64,000 bases of DNA from Subtercola sp. (GTDB lineage: Bacteria > Actinomycetota > Actinomycetes > Actinomycetales > Microbacteriaceae): positions 53,412 through 117,411 of the forward strand of contig JAODBC010000038.1 in assembly GCA_025463765.1 (NCBI GenBank), given 5' to 3'. Position numbers and translations under genes: made by a program. The notes beneath the pieces were generated by a model that saw only the letters and a program-made list of their open reading frames with translations, was not told the DNA's origin and did no database searches. Positions 15,939-24,635 of this stretch are shown here, in pieces (within the stretch, counting starts at the first letter, position 1; every line of letters begins with the position of its first letter).

Positions 15939-16898
15939 ATGACATACATAGTCGGTTCTCATCACGTCACTCTGTCGGTGGGAAAGGCGCAAGAAGACGT
16001 CGACTTCCACACCAAGGTGCTGGGGCTTCGCTTCATCAAGAAGACCGTGCTCTACGACGGAAACGAGCCCGTCTATCACCTGTATTACTCCAATGCCGCG
16101 GGTGACCCCTCGTCTGTGATCACGACCTTTCCGTGGGCGAATGCCGGCATCTACGGCGTGCGCGGCACGAACCAGGCCCGCGAAGTCTTTTTGTCGGTGC
16201 CTGCCGGCTCGCTCGACTTCTGGGCGAAGCGACTCACCGAATACGGCGTCGAGAACACGCCCGTCGAGGTCTTCGGGCAGCGCCGCCTCAACTTCGCGCA
16301 CCCCTCGGGCATCGAGTACGTCTTCGTCGGCAACGAGGGCGACCCGCGCGTGGGCTACACCGGCAACGGCGTCTCGAGCGAGAACGCCATCCACGGCATC
16401 CACGGAGTCGGCATTCACGTCTACGACCAAGACCGTTCGGTCGAATTCGGCACAGAGGTGTTCTTCGCCGGCAGCGAGCTCGCCGAAGAAGGCGACAAGG
16501 TGCGCTTTCAGGTCGGTGACGCCGCGTTCGGCAACTGGGTCGAACTGACGGGTGACCGTAAAGACCCGCAGGGAACCTGGCGTTATGGCGCCGGCGCCTA
16601 CCACCACTTCGCCTGGAATCTCGACACCCTCGAGAACCAGAGCGAGGTCAAATTCGACATCGAAGGCGCCGGGTACACCGACATCTCCGAGCTGAAAGAC
16701 CGCACCTACTTCAAGTCGCACTATGTGCGGATGCCCGGCGGCGCTCTGTTCGAGCTCGCGGTCACCCACAACGAAGGCGGCTGGGACTGCGACGAGTCGC
16801 CAGAAGAGCTCGGTCGCGCCTTCATGCTTCCGCCGCAGTTCGAGAGCGAACGGGATTCGATCATGTCGCGGCTCGAGCCGCTTCGCGACGAAGAGTAA
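15939..16898 (+). CDS. Ring-cleaving dioxygenase, PcpA/LinE type (hydroquinone dioxygenase-like)
   Basis: A 319-aa extradiol-type enzyme built from two vicinal-oxygen-chelate modules. The putative Fe(II) ligands are His9 (SHHVTL), His222 or His223 (AYHHFAWN) and Glu272 (GALFELAV). Their spacing matches PcpA (His11, His227, Glu276), the (chloro)hydroquinone 1,2-dioxygenase family. ATG 15939-15941 follows AAAGGAGA at 15923-15930; an upstream extension has no such signal. It is followed by a strong hairpin. It would open a hydroquinone ring to a hydroxymuconic semialdehyde. A maleylacetate reductase and an aldehyde dehydrogenase elsewhere in the window could complete that route. Confidence 0.82.
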   Translation: MTYIVGSHHVTLSVGKAQEDVDFHTKVLGLRFIKKTVLYDGNEPVYHLYYSNAAGDPSSVITTFPWANAGIYGVRGTNQAREVFLSVPAGSLDFWAKRLTEYGVENTPVEVFGQRRLNFAHPSGIEYVFVGNEGDPRVGYTGNGVSSENAIHGIHGVGIHVYDQDRSVEFGTEVFFAGSELAEEGDKVRFQVGDAAFGNWVELTGDRKDPQGTWRYGAGAYHHFAWNLDTLENQSEVKFDIEGAGYTDISELKDRTYFKSHYVRMPGGALFELAVTHNEGGWDCDESPEELGRAFMLPPQFESERDSIMSRLEPLRDEE

Positions 16899-16906
16899 GC
16901 ATCCGC

Positions 16907-16954
16907 AGAAAAGGGGTGGTGCCGGGCGATTTCCGCCGGCACCACCCCTTTTCT
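16907..16954. terminator. Strong bidirectional terminator
   Basis: A perfect 19-bp stem (16907-16925 with 16936-16954) with a 10-nt loop separates the dioxygenase from the converging dehydrogenase. The stem base is A-rich on one side and T-rich on the other, so it can stop transcription both ways. Confidence 0.92.
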
Positions 16955-16985
16955 GTCGCCCCCGCCCCCACGCAGACGGCAGAGG

Positions 16986-17873
16986 TTATTCCCGTTCCCT
17001 CAACCACCGGGCGATCTCGGTGTGGTCGGCACCCGCAGGCAGTTCGTCGACAGCCTTCTGCCACACGGCTACGACCTCTTCGCCGAGCGACGTGGGCACT
17101 CCGACCTCGCGGGCCAGCCCCGTAGCGATCTTCGCATCTTTGAGCATCAGCCGGCCGGCGAACCCCGAGTCGTAGGTGCCGGGCAGAATGAACTTCGGCC
17201 ACTTCACTTCGCTCGAGCCACTGCGGCCGCTCGACCCGTTGAAGGCCTTGAGAATGGTTTCGGCATCCACCCCGAAGCGTTCGCCGATCAGCACCGCTTC
17301 GCTGGTCATCCACAAATGCGTCGCCGAGAGCAGATTGTTGAGCGCCTTCACGGCGTGCCCCGCACCGACCGGGCCGACCCGCACCACGGTACCCAGACGC
17401 TCGAGCAGATCACGCTGATTCTCGACCTGCTGCTCGTCTCCGCCCACCATGATGGTGAGCGTGCCGGCCTGCGCTCCCCGCACCCCGCCCGACACGGGGG
17501 CGTCGATGAACCGCACGTCGAGCTCGGCAAGCCGCGCGGCGTTCTTCTGCGATTCGGTCGGTTCCGACGAACTCATGTCGATGATGACCGTGCCCGACGA
17601 GAGCGCGCCGCTGTCGATCGCGTCGGTCAGAACCTGATTCACGATCGCCGAGTTCGGCAACATGAGAATCGCGACCGCCGAAGCGGCGATGGCTTCGTCG
17701 GCCGTGTCGTGCACAATGCCGCCGGCCGCCTCGAACCGCTCACGCGCCGCTTCGCTCAAATCGAACCCGTGCACCCGATAGCCGGCTTCGAGCCAGCGCG
17801 TCGCCATAGGGGTTCCCATGTTGCCGAGCCCGACGATGGCGACGTCGATCGGTGCGGCGATCGGTTCACTCAT
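16986..17873 (-). CDS. 3-hydroxyisobutyrate dehydrogenase-type beta-hydroxyacid dehydrogenase
   Basis: A 295-aa enzyme of the 6PGDH/HIBADH superfamily. N-terminal NAD(P) motif GLGNMG; substrate motif DAPVSGGVRGAQAGTLTIM at about residues 124-142; the catalytic Lys region GAGHAVKALNN follows. It would oxidise a beta-hydroxyacid (or reduce tartronate-semialdehyde-like compounds) in the cytoplasm. Its ATG overlaps the stop of the carboxymuconolactone decarboxylase-like gene by 8 nt. It is the last gene of a three-gene operon that has the TGTCNGACA site at its head. Confidence 0.87.
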   Translation of the reverse strand: MSEPIAAPIDVAIVGLGNMGTPMATRWLEAGYRVHGFDLSEAARERFEAAGGIVHDTADEAIAASAVAILMLPNSAIVNQVLTDAIDSGALSSGTVIIDMSSSEPTESQKNAARLAELDVRFIDAPVSGGVRGAQAGTLTIMVGGDEQQVENQRDLLERLGTVVRVGPVGAGHAVKALNNLLSATHLWMTSEAVLIGERFGVDAETILKAFNGSSGRSGSSEVKWPKFILPGTYDSGFAGRLMLKDAKIATGLAREVGVPTSLGEEVVAVWQKAVDELPAGADHTEIARWLRERE

Positions 17874-18264
17874 TCGCGTCGAGCTCTGCGAAGACGCTCT
17901 CGGCCACGCGGAACGACTCGAGCGCCGCCGGCACCCCGACGTAGACGGCGGTCTGCAAGAAGACCTCTTGGATCTCTTCGCGGCTCACCCCGTTGTTCAC
18001 CGCGCCGCGCACGTGCACGGCCAGTTCGTGCGACCGGTTGAGAGCCGTCAGCATGGCGAGATTGAGCAGGCTGCGGGTCTGCCGAGGCAGCCCGTCGCGG
18101 GTCCAGATCGCACCCCAGCAGTATTCGGTGACCAGCTCTTGAATGGGCCGAGCGAACTCCGAGGTGTTCTCGAGCGACCGCGTGACGTGCGCCGAACCCA
18201 GCACTTCGCGCCGAGCGGCGAGGCCTGCCTCGTAGGTGGCCTTGTGAGTCGTTTCGTCAGGCAT
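17866..18264 (-). CDS. Carboxymuconolactone decarboxylase family protein
   Basis: A 132-aa protein with the CMD/AhpD-like helical fold. Typical is the run GLPRQTRSLLNLAMLTALNR followed by ELAVHVRGAVNNGVSREEI and a C-terminal helix, as in 4-carboxymuconolactone decarboxylases (about 130 aa). The CxxC pair of peroxidase-type AhpD members is absent. It starts at ATG 18262-18264, overlapping the upstream gene by 8 nt. It probably decarboxylates or isomerises a lactone or muconate intermediate; the precise substrate is unknown. Confidence 0.85.
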   Translation of the reverse strand: MPDETTHKATYEAGLAARREVLGSAHVTRSLENTSEFARPIQELVTEYCWGAIWTRDGLPRQTRSLLNLAMLTALNRSHELAVHVRGAVNNGVSREEIQEVFLQTAVYVGVPAALESFRVAESVFAELDANE

Positions 18265-19144
18265 GGACTTCTCTTTCTTGAGGGCGGGTTGAGGAGGCGG
18301 GCCGCGTCGCATCGCGGCTGCGCCGCCCGATCGTGACGGTGTGCTCGAGGTCGCCCGCGCGATTCTCGAATCGGCTCATGACAGAGGGCTCGTGACCGGC
18401 CACGAACTGGGCCGCTTCACCGCTGGCGAGCAGGCCCTTCACGACCGCATACGTGTCGTACGAATCGGTCAGGCTGCACATGTGGCGAAATGGCATGTCA
18501 CGCTCGAGTTCTTCGTCGAAATGCACCGCATCCGCCGTGAGCAGAATCGGGCCGACGTTGGTCTGCACAAGCACCATGAGCTCGCCCGGGGTGTGGCCAG
18601 GGCCTGGGATCACGTCGATTCCGGGCGCGATCTGCGTGCGTTCGCCGACGGTACGCAACCGGCCCTCCGCGGCAACCGACTCCAGCGTGTCGATGTCGAT
18701 CTGGTCGACGAAGTGGCGTAGCTGCGCGTGCTGCGACTGTGGGCTGCGCCAGAAATCGTATTCCGCCTGGGCGACGACGACGTCGGCTTCGGTGAAGTAG
18801 TCGAGGTTGCCGATGTGGTCGTAATGCGCGTGGCTGATGACGACCGTCGTCTGCATGTCTGGCTGCAGGCCGAGTTCGGCGAAGACGGTTCGCGGGTCGG
18901 CGAGCACCGTTCTCTTGCGTGCCTCGGCGCCTGCACGCGAAAAGCCGGTGTCGACGACGACCGTACGATGAGCGTTGCGAACGACCCAGAAATAGTACGA
19001 GAAGTCGAAGGCCTCATCGGGCTCGGCGTAGTCGACGAAGTTCAGAAAGGCAGAGGTGCGAGTCGAGACAAGCGAGCCGTGTTCGACGACGACGATTTCG
19101 TACTCGTCGTCGCGAGCGGATGCTCGTGGTCGTTCGTTCGACAC
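18257..19144 (-). CDS. Metallo-beta-lactamase-fold hydrolase, AHL-lactonase-like
   Basis: A 295-aa MBL-fold hydrolase. The dinuclear zinc motif is SHAHYDHIGN, with further ligands in GPGHTPGEL and the ADAVH region. The N-terminal half (VVVDTGFS) resembles N-acyl homoserine lactonases (AiiA/AttM family), but many relatives act on other lactones. It starts at GTG 19142-19144 with AGGAG upstream. It leads the operon MBL-CMD-HIBADH, with a perfect TGTCTGACA 23 bp upstream of the start. In an aromatic pathway a lactone hydrolase role is more likely than quorum quenching. Confidence 0.82.
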   Translation of the reverse strand: MSNERPRASARDDEYEIVVVEHGSLVSTRTSAFLNFVDYAEPDEAFDFSYYFWVVRNAHRTVVVDTGFSRAGAEARKRTVLADPRTVFAELGLQPDMQTTVVISHAHYDHIGNLDYFTEADVVVAQAEYDFWRSPQSQHAQLRHFVDQIDIDTLESVAAEGRLRTVGERTQIAPGIDVIPGPGHTPGELMVLVQTNVGPILLTADAVHFDEELERDMPFRHMCSLTDSYDTYAVVKGLLASGEAAQFVAGHEPSVMSRFENRAGDLEHTVTIGRRSRDATRPASSTRPQEREVHA

Positions 19145-19166
19145 CGTCGTCTCACTCTCCTCATGC

Positions 19167-19175
19167 TGTCTGACA
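19167..19175. promoter_or_regulatory. TGTCTGACA operator
   Basis: An exact TGTCNGACA palindrome upstream of the MBL-CMD-HIBADH operon. On the minus strand it directly follows an AT-rich TATATATTT stretch that could be the -10 box, the same arrangement as at 33938 and 15894. Confidence 0.7.
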
Positions 19176-19209
19176 AATATATAGCCGTTACCTGCTGAGT
19201 GCAACTGAC

Positions 19210-19971
19210 CTAAAGAACCGCGACGCCGCCATCGACGCTGAGCAACGCACCGACGATGTAGTCGGCTGAATCGGAGGCGAGAAACAGCACGGCGTCGGCG
19301 ACTTCCTGCGGCTGGCCGAGGCGTTTTGCGGGCGCACTGCCCTCGATCTGGCGTCTCACGCCCTCGTCTGCGACCACCGGGGCGAGCATGGGCGTCTCGA
19401 TGAAACCGGGGCACACCGCGTTGACCCGAATGCCGTACGGCACCAAGTCGAGAGCCGTCGCCTTGGTGAGCCCTGCCACAGCGTGTTTGCTGGCCACGTA
19501 CGATGACATGCCCGGCGCCGCGATGAGCGACATCACCGAGGCCGTATTCACAATCGCTCCGCCGCCGGCCGCCTTCAGGGCGGGTGTCTCTGCCTTCATG
19601 CAGTAGAACGTGCCGCTGAGGTTGGTGCCGATCACCCGCTGCCACTCGTCGACGGTGATGTCTTCGAACGACGGCGAGATGCCCGAGGGGATGCCCGCAT
19701 TGTTGAAAGCGATATGGAGTGCTCCATACGTCGAAACGGCGTGCACGACCATCCGCTCGCACGAAGCGAAATCGGTGATGTCTACCTCGACCGCGCTGGC
19801 GATGCCGCCCTCGGCGACGATCGCGACCGCAGCTCGCTCGACGCCGTCGACGTCACGATCGGCGAGCACCACCCGCGCGCCCTCCGCAGCGAACGAGCGT
19901 GCGGCAGCGAGCCCGATTCCACCGGCGGCTCCGGTGACGATGACGACCTTCTCGTGAAACCTCTGCGACAT
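19210..19971 (-). CDS. Classical short-chain dehydrogenase
   Basis: A 253-aa SDR. NAD(P) motif TGAAGGIG; Asp in LADRD suggests NAD; NNAG is present; catalytic YVASK and Ser in VNTASVMS; CPGFIETPM follows. It is a close paralogue of the SDR at 29528-30289: same length, same start MS(Q/E)RF, and the same stretches IAFNNAGIPS, AGLTKA and TPMLAPVVAD. It lies at the end of the operon that begins with the flavoprotein monooxygenase. An exact operator-like TGTCAGACA at 20024-20032, inside the upstream gene, could give it a separate promoter. Confidence 0.88.
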   Translation of the reverse strand: MSQRFHEKVVIVTGAAGGIGLAAARSFAAEGARVVLADRDVDGVERAAVAIVAEGGIASAVEVDITDFASCERMVVHAVSTYGALHIAFNNAGIPSGISPSFEDITVDEWQRVIGTNLSGTFYCMKAETPALKAAGGGAIVNTASVMSLIAAPGMSSYVASKHAVAGLTKATALDLVPYGIRVNAVCPGFIETPMLAPVVADEGVRRQIEGSAPAKRLGQPQEVADAVLFLASDSADYIVGALLSVDGGVAVL

Positions 19972-20000
19972 GGCGGCTCTCTTCTGTTCGGTCGCGACGG

Positions 20001-21155
20001 TCAGATCGCCGCGGCGATGGCGATGTCAGACAAGCGCTGGAATCGCTGGATGTTCTGGGCCTGCGGCAGCAGCCCCGCCGTCAGGGCGACAAATGTCACG
20101 TCTTGTTCGGGGTCGATCCAGTAGACGACGCTGCCGGCACCGTAGTTGCCGAACGTCTCGGGTGACGTCAGGGTGCCGAGCTGGTGGTTCGCGATGCCGG
20201 TGCCGCGAACCTGAAAACCGAGGCCCAGGTACGCGGGCGGCGGAGTGTACCCCGCCCGAAGCGCTACGGTGCGATAGAGCTCGTTCTTCAGGTCACCGGT
20301 GTGGTTCTGCCGGGCGAGCGCGACGGTTCGCGGCGACAGGATGCGGGCATCGCCGAGCGTTCCCTCGCCGCGCAGCATCTCGGCGAACTTACGCAGATCG
20401 CCGGTGGTGGATGACGCACCGACCCACGTCGACTCGTTGCTCTCGGCCGTGAAGAGGCCGTGATTGCCCGCACTGGTGTGCGAGAGGTGCTTGATCGGCA
20501 CGATGCCGCGCATGTCGGGCATGACATGACGCTCGCGCAGATGGGGCCGCAGACCCAGCCAGGTGTCGGTCATTCCCAGCGGCTCGAACAGGTCTTCTGC
20601 CATGATCTCGTGAATCGACCGGCCCTGCGGGTCTGTTCGGCGCAAAATCTCGGCGAGCAGAGTGTGGTTCGCCATCGGCGAGTAGTCGCAGCGTGTTCCC
20701 GGCTCGACCGTGCCCAGCACGTACTCGCAGACCGCGGCGACGGCGTCATCGAGCACGTCGTAATACATGTCTGGTTTCGGCTCCCAGACCCCGGGCATAC
20801 CAGTGGTGTGGGTTAAGAAGTTGACAATGGTGGAGCGGTCGCGCGGTGCGCCGGCGAACTCGGGCACGATGTCGACCATCTTCGTCGTCAGGGCGAACTG
20901 CCCCAGCTCGATGGCCCGCAGAACGAGAATGTTGATGAACGACTTCGTGGCAGAGAAGATGGAGAAGATCGAATCGGTGTGCAGGGGCGTCTGATGCTCG
21001 GCGTCGGCGAAGCCGATCGCTTCATCCAGCTCGACGTGACCGTGCCGCGCCACCGAGAGAACCGCTCCGTAATACAGGCCAGAGTCGACGTCTGCTTCGA
21101 CCACTTCTTTCAGGCGCTGCAGGCGCCGGGCATCCATACCGCGTTCAAGAGACAT
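20001..21155 (-). CDS. Serine hydrolase of the beta-lactamase/esterase family
   Basis: A 384-aa protein with the class C beta-lactamase-like fold (EstB/DD-peptidase group). The Ser-x-x-Lys motif is SATK near residue 68. The Tyr element is CDYSPMANH. A C-terminal GNYGAGSVVYWIDP replaces the KTG-like element. No signal peptide is seen, so it is probably a cytoplasmic esterase rather than a penicillinase. ATG 21153-21155 overlaps the preceding hydrolase gene by 11 nt; ATG 21135-21137 (MDARRL) is an alternative. It likely hydrolyses an ester intermediate of the pathway. Confidence 0.83.
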   Translation of the reverse strand: MSLERGMDARRLQRLKEVVEADVDSGLYYGAVLSVARHGHVELDEAIGFADAEHQTPLHTDSIFSIFSATKSFINILVLRAIELGQFALTTKMVDIVPEFAGAPRDRSTIVNFLTHTTGMPGVWEPKPDMYYDVLDDAVAAVCEYVLGTVEPGTRCDYSPMANHTLLAEILRRTDPQGRSIHEIMAEDLFEPLGMTDTWLGLRPHLRERHVMPDMRGIVPIKHLSHTSAGNHGLFTAESNESTWVGASSTTGDLRKFAEMLRGEGTLGDARILSPRTVALARQNHTGDLKNELYRTVALRAGYTPPPAYLGLGFQVRGTGIANHQLGTLTSPETFGNYGAGSVVYWIDPEQDVTFVALTAGLLPQAQNIQRFQRLSDIAIAAAI

Positions 21156-22143
21156 TCGCGCTGATCCATTCGATGACGGGAACTATGGTCTGTTCGGAGT
21201 TGGCTTCGAAGATGAGGCCGTGGCCGTTACCGGTGATGCCGCGGTCGGCCAAGGCGACGAGTTCGGCCTTGGCGCCGACCTCGTTCAAAAAGTCGACCAC
21301 CGGCGGGGCGAAGGCGGCTGCGCCCGAGGCGGAGCCGGTCAGCACCATGACCGGTGTGCCGACGAGCCCGACGAATTCACGACCCTGAAGGCCTGCGGTG
21401 AGCTCGGCGGGGTCGGCGACGGGCGGGTCGAAGACGACAGGGGCACCGGTGAGCCCCCAGTCGAGACGACAGAAGCCGGGCATGTCGACGAAGGGCGGGC
21501 CCATCGGCTCGACGGCGACGATCGCCTTCACCTGGCCGGGCCGGCGATTGGCGGCGAGCCAGCCGCCGGGCGCGCCCGCGGAATGCGTGACGAGAACGGC
21601 CGGCCCCACGATGTCGAGCAGTGCGGCCAGCCGGTCACCGTCGAGCCGCTGCGACTCTGCCACATCGGCGAGCAAGAAGCCGAGTCCGGCAGTCAACTGG
21701 TCGAGTTCGGCGCCGCCGATTTCGCGACTCCACGGCCATTGGGTCTGCGTGTCGGCGGCGTCGAGGCCGGCGAACAGAAAGTTGGCGGCTTGATAGGGAG
21801 TCTGTGCGCCCGGGGCGCCGAGCACATCAGGATGATGCGGCGAGCGCCCGTGCCCCGGGCGGTCGACGACGTACGTGGCAAACCCCTCGCGAACGAAGCG
21901 GTCGGCCCAGCCGCGGCGCCCATCGGGCGTGCCGAGCCAGTCGGTTCCCTGGCCGCCGCCGCCGTGCACGAGAATCAGCGGAAAGGGCCGCGTGACCTCG
22001 CGCGGCGCCTGCCACTCGACGAACATCGGGCCGCGCTGCATAGTGCCGAACGGTGTATCGACCCGCTCGCCCGGAATCCAGAAGTGACCGTGCCGAACCT
22101 CGATGGTCTCGGTCGCCTGCTCGTGGGGGGCTCGCTCTAGCAT
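21145..22143 (-). CDS. Alpha/beta hydrolase
   Basis: A 332-aa alpha/beta hydrolase. It has LVHGGGGQG (oxyanion hole), VVDRPGHGRSP, the nucleophile elbow THSAGAPG and a C-terminal GNGHGL carrying the likely His. ATG 22141-22143 is preceded by GAGGAG. It follows the flavoprotein monooxygenase gene by 57 bp. A C-C bond or ester hydrolase role is possible; sequence alone does not separate these. Confidence 0.82.
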   Translation of the reverse strand: MLERAPHEQATETIEVRHGHFWIPGERVDTPFGTMQRGPMFVEWQAPREVTRPFPLILVHGGGGQGTDWLGTPDGRRGWADRFVREGFATYVVDRPGHGRSPHHPDVLGAPGAQTPYQAANFLFAGLDAADTQTQWPWSREIGGAELDQLTAGLGFLLADVAESQRLDGDRLAALLDIVGPAVLVTHSAGAPGGWLAANRRPGQVKAIVAVEPMGPPFVDMPGFCRLDWGLTGAPVVFDPPVADPAELTAGLQGREFVGLVGTPVMVLTGSASGAAAFAPPVVDFLNEVGAKAELVALADRGITGNGHGLIFEANSEQTIVPVIEWISANVS

Positions 22144-22200
22144 TGGTCTCTCCTCGTTATGTGCCGATTCGGTTGGCGTCGCAGCGCTCGCTTCGGCATG

Positions 22201-23439
22201 CTATTCGGCCAAGTGTGCCAGCGCGTGGCCTTCGGCCGCGTCGGCAGCCGACGAGAGCAGCGAGGGGCTTCGTACTGCATCGAGGCCGAGCAGCATCTGT
22301 CGCTGCGATTCGAGGTCTTTTGTGCCCTGCCGCATGGGCTCGGTGAGCACCCGCAGGGTCTCGGCATCGTGATGGCCGTAAACCACGTTCTTCAGGTGCG
22401 TCGCCGTCGGCGAGCTGATCTCGGTGAACGTCTTCGTGCGCTCGGCCTCGTAACGGTCGAGCACAGACTCGTCGGCGCGACCCCCGATGACCGCTCCGAG
22501 GCCCTCGCGCAAGGCGATCACGTCGTAGAGACCGGTCGTCAGCCCGAGACCACCGGTGGGGTTGGTGAGGTGGGCGGCATCGCCGGCGAGCATCACGCGG
22601 CCTTCCCGCATCTTCGTCGACATGCGCTGGTGCATGCGGTACGGGCTGTACGTGTCGATCTCGTAGACACCGTCTTCGCCGAGCAGAGCGTGGTAATAGT
22701 CGTCGATTCGCTGCCGCAGACCCTCTTCGGGCAACTCCGCCGATTCTTGGAAGGTGCAGCGCCAGAGGCCATGCCCGTCGATGTCGGCGATCACGGCGGC
22801 GAGAGTCGGATGCACGTACATGTTCGAGCTCTTCATACCGAGGCTGCGAAAGTCGGTGAACACGTTGGTGGCCACGAAGCGCTCGTCCCAGGTCGTGCCC
22901 TCGGCGGTCGCGCCGATGAGTTCGCGAGTGGCACTGCGGCCACCGTCGGCGCCGATCACCCAGCCGAAGCGCTCTATACTCTGCCGACCATCCTTCGCCT
23001 GCAGAGTGACAGACACGCCGTCGCCGTCTTGCTCGAGGCCCAGCAGGGCCTGACCCCACTTGATCTCGACGTTCGAGAGCCGGCCGAGGTGCTCGAGAAC
23101 GATCGCGCAGACCTCACCCTGACCGAGGTGCACGTTGAACGGCGTAGGCATCAGTCCGTCGAGCACGGAGTTGGGTGCGCTGAGCACCTCGTCGAGCGCA
23201 ACCAGGTGCATATTGAAGCCATCACGATCGATGTGACCGCGGCGCTTCATGTCGTCGAGGATGCCCAGCTCGTCAAGATCGGGCAGCAGAGGGTTGAGGT
23301 ACACCATCGCCCGTGGTGCGAGATTGAGCTGGTCTTCTGCTTCGAACACCGTGACATCGAAGCCGTCGCGGGCGAACGCCAGAGCAGATACCAGGCCGAC
23401 AGGCCCCGCACCGATGACCGCGATCGAGTCTGAACTCAT
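22201..23439 (-). CDS. FAD-dependent aromatic hydroxylase (PHBH/PheA superfamily)
   Basis: A 412-aa group A flavoprotein monooxygenase. FAD motif GAGPVGL at the N-terminus, the NAD(P)H/FAD motif GADGGRSATR near residue 170, and the second FAD motif GDAAHLTNPTGGLGLTTG near residue 285. These enzymes hydroxylate phenols or hydroxybenzoates with NAD(P)H and O2. The protein lacks the C-terminal thioredoxin-like domain of phenol hydroxylases. ATG 23437-23439 has a strong AAGGAGGAGG site. It heads the operon down to 19210 and is divergent from the first GntR gene, with two operator sites between. A hydroxylase producing a hydroquinone would fit the ring-cleavage enzyme. Confidence 0.87.
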   Translation of the reverse strand: MSSDSIAVIGAGPVGLVSALAFARDGFDVTVFEAEDQLNLAPRAMVYLNPLLPDLDELGILDDMKRRGHIDRDGFNMHLVALDEVLSAPNSVLDGLMPTPFNVHLGQGEVCAIVLEHLGRLSNVEIKWGQALLGLEQDGDGVSVTLQAKDGRQSIERFGWVIGADGGRSATRELIGATAEGTTWDERFVATNVFTDFRSLGMKSSNMYVHPTLAAVIADIDGHGLWRCTFQESAELPEEGLRQRIDDYYHALLGEDGVYEIDTYSPYRMHQRMSTKMREGRVMLAGDAAHLTNPTGGLGLTTGLYDVIALREGLGAVIGGRADESVLDRYEAERTKTFTEISSPTATHLKNVVYGHHDAETLRVLTEPMRQGTKDLESQRQMLLGLDAVRSPSLLSSAADAAEGHALAHLAE

Positions 23440-23498
23440 TTCTGTCCTCCTCCTTGAGGTTGTGATGGGCGCATCTCAGCACCATCGCCAGATTAGCT

Positions 23499-23529
23499 TG
23501 TCAGACAGCTTGTTGCCAACTGTAAGACA
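23499..23529. promoter_or_regulatory. Two TGTCNGACA-type operators in a divergent promoter
   Basis: TGTCAGACA (23499-23507) is exact and TGTAAGACA (23521-23529) has one mismatch; their centres are 22 bp apart, about two DNA turns. On the minus strand the exact site sits in the 18-bp spacer between TTGGCA and TAATCT, a probable promoter of the monooxygenase operon. The GntR gene starts 112 bp to the right, so autoregulation is likely. Confidence 0.7.
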
Positions 23530-23640
23530 AGACCCGGGGATCGTCACAGCGATGCGGCGAGCTTATGTCAGCTAGGCTGAGGGTGGGCGCGCGCCGCCGT
23601 CACGGAGGTCTCGGTGCCCATCGAACGAAGGTGGCATGAC

Positions 23641-24384
23641 ATGACAGATCTGCTGAGCGGCCGACAAGTGCAGCGACACGCCCCGATTCGCGAGCAGGTC
23701 GCGAGCATTTTGCGCGACGCCATCGTCGAACTCCGGCTGCCCCCGGGCCAGTTGCTCGTCGAGCGGCAGCTCTGCGAGATGACCTCGGCGAGCCGCCCGT
23801 CGGTTCGCGAGGCGCTACGCCAGCTCGAGGCAGAAGGGCTTGTCGAGTCGCAGAACGGCCGCGGCACGGTTGTCTCGATCGCAAGCCCAGAGCTGGCGCG
23901 CAATGTGTACGGAGTGCGCGCAGAACTCGAGGGTTTCGCGGCACAGTTGTTCGCCGAGAATGCGACCGAGGAACAGCGCCGTGAATTGCGCGCGGCCGTC
24001 GAAGAAGTCTCGGCAGCGGTCGAGCGGGGCGAGAAGAACAGCGTCATTCTCGATGCGAAGAACACCGTCTACACCGTTCTCTTCGTCGGGTCGGGCAACC
24101 CGATTCTGCACCAGCTGCTCGGCACCCTGCAGCGCCGGGTGACTCAGCTTCGTGCTCTCACCCTCGCCCAGCCCGGGCGGCCCAAGCAGAGCGCAGCAGA
24201 GATCGAAGACATTCTCGCTGCGATCGAACGGCACGATCCGGCCGGAGCCCGCGCCGCAGCGACCTTGCACGTGAACCGAGCCGCCGCCATTGTGCTCGCC
24301 ACGTTCGACGAGACCAAGAAGACTCCGCCGACGACGGCCTCGACCTCTTCGCTGGCCGCTCTCTTTCAGAACCCGGTGGCCTGA
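23641..24384 (+). CDS. GntR-family regulator with FCD domain (copy 1)
   Basis: A 247-aa regulator. The winged HTH (about residues 10-80) has HAPIREQVASILRDAIVELR, then PGQLLVERQLCEM and SRPSVREALRQLEAEGLV. The FCD domain follows (about 90-230). Usual FCD metal ligands are altered: the first His position is Tyr (NTVYTVLF) and the second region reads EIEDILAAIE without His; only the last (TLHVNRAA) remains. Metal-independent effector binding is therefore likely. Its HTH is nearly identical to that of the copy at 35754-36461. ATG 23641-23643 gives the usual N-terminus; an in-frame upstream ATG at 23614 is less likely. Probably a repressor of the TGTCNGACA sites, released by a pathway aromatic or acid. 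Confidence 0.88.
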   Translation: MTDLLSGRQVQRHAPIREQVASILRDAIVELRLPPGQLLVERQLCEMTSASRPSVREALRQLEAEGLVESQNGRGTVVSIASPELARNVYGVRAELEGFAAQLFAENATEEQRRELRAAVEEVSAAVERGEKNSVILDAKNTVYTVLFVGSGNPILHQLLGTLQRRVTQLRALTLAQPGRPKQSAAEIEDILAAIERHDPAGARAAATLHVNRAAAIVLATFDETKKTPPTTASTSSLAALFQNPVA

Positions 24385-24408
24385 CCCGAACGCGGCTCGA
24401 CCGCGCGG

Positions 24409-24439
24409 CGAACGCGACACCACGGCGGTGTCGCGTTCG
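24409..24439. terminator. Terminator after GntR copy 1
   Basis: A perfect 13-bp stem (24409-24421 with 24427-24439) with a 5-nt loop, followed by a short T-containing stretch, 25 bp after the GntR stop. Confidence 0.8.
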
Positions 24440-24513
24440 TCATTTAAGGCCGTCTTTGCGCGCGTGAACGCTACTAGCTGACGGCAGGGTGTCAGATTGT
24501 TATCTGTAAGAAC

Positions 24514-24543
24514 TTGTGCTGTCTGACAGCCGCGTAGTAGATT
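24514..24543 (+). promoter_or_regulatory. Promoter of the Liv-type importer with central operator
   Basis: TTGTGC (24514-24519) and TAGATT (24538-24543) are 18 bp apart. Between them lies the perfect 13-bp palindrome GCTGTCTGACAGC (24518-24530), the best copy of the regulon motif. A protein bound there would block RNA polymerase. Weaker half-sites TGTCAGATT (24490) and TGTAAGAAC (24505) lie upstream. Confidence 0.65.
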
Positions 24544-24635
24544 CGCACCAGTTTCACTCCCCGAGTTGACTCACCGGCGTTCTGCCCGGCACTCGGGGCG
24601 AGGGAATTCCCGTCCACATAGCAAGGAGGCTAGTT

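Noticed and set aside
18257..19144. A dedicated quorum-quenching AHL lactonase
   Set aside because: The fold and HxHxDH motif fit, but the operon partners and the regulon site point to pathway lactone hydrolysis; no quorum-sensing gene is near.
20001..21155. An antibiotic-resistance beta-lactamase
   Set aside because: There is no signal peptide, the third motif is atypical, and it lies inside a catabolic operon; an esterase is more likely.
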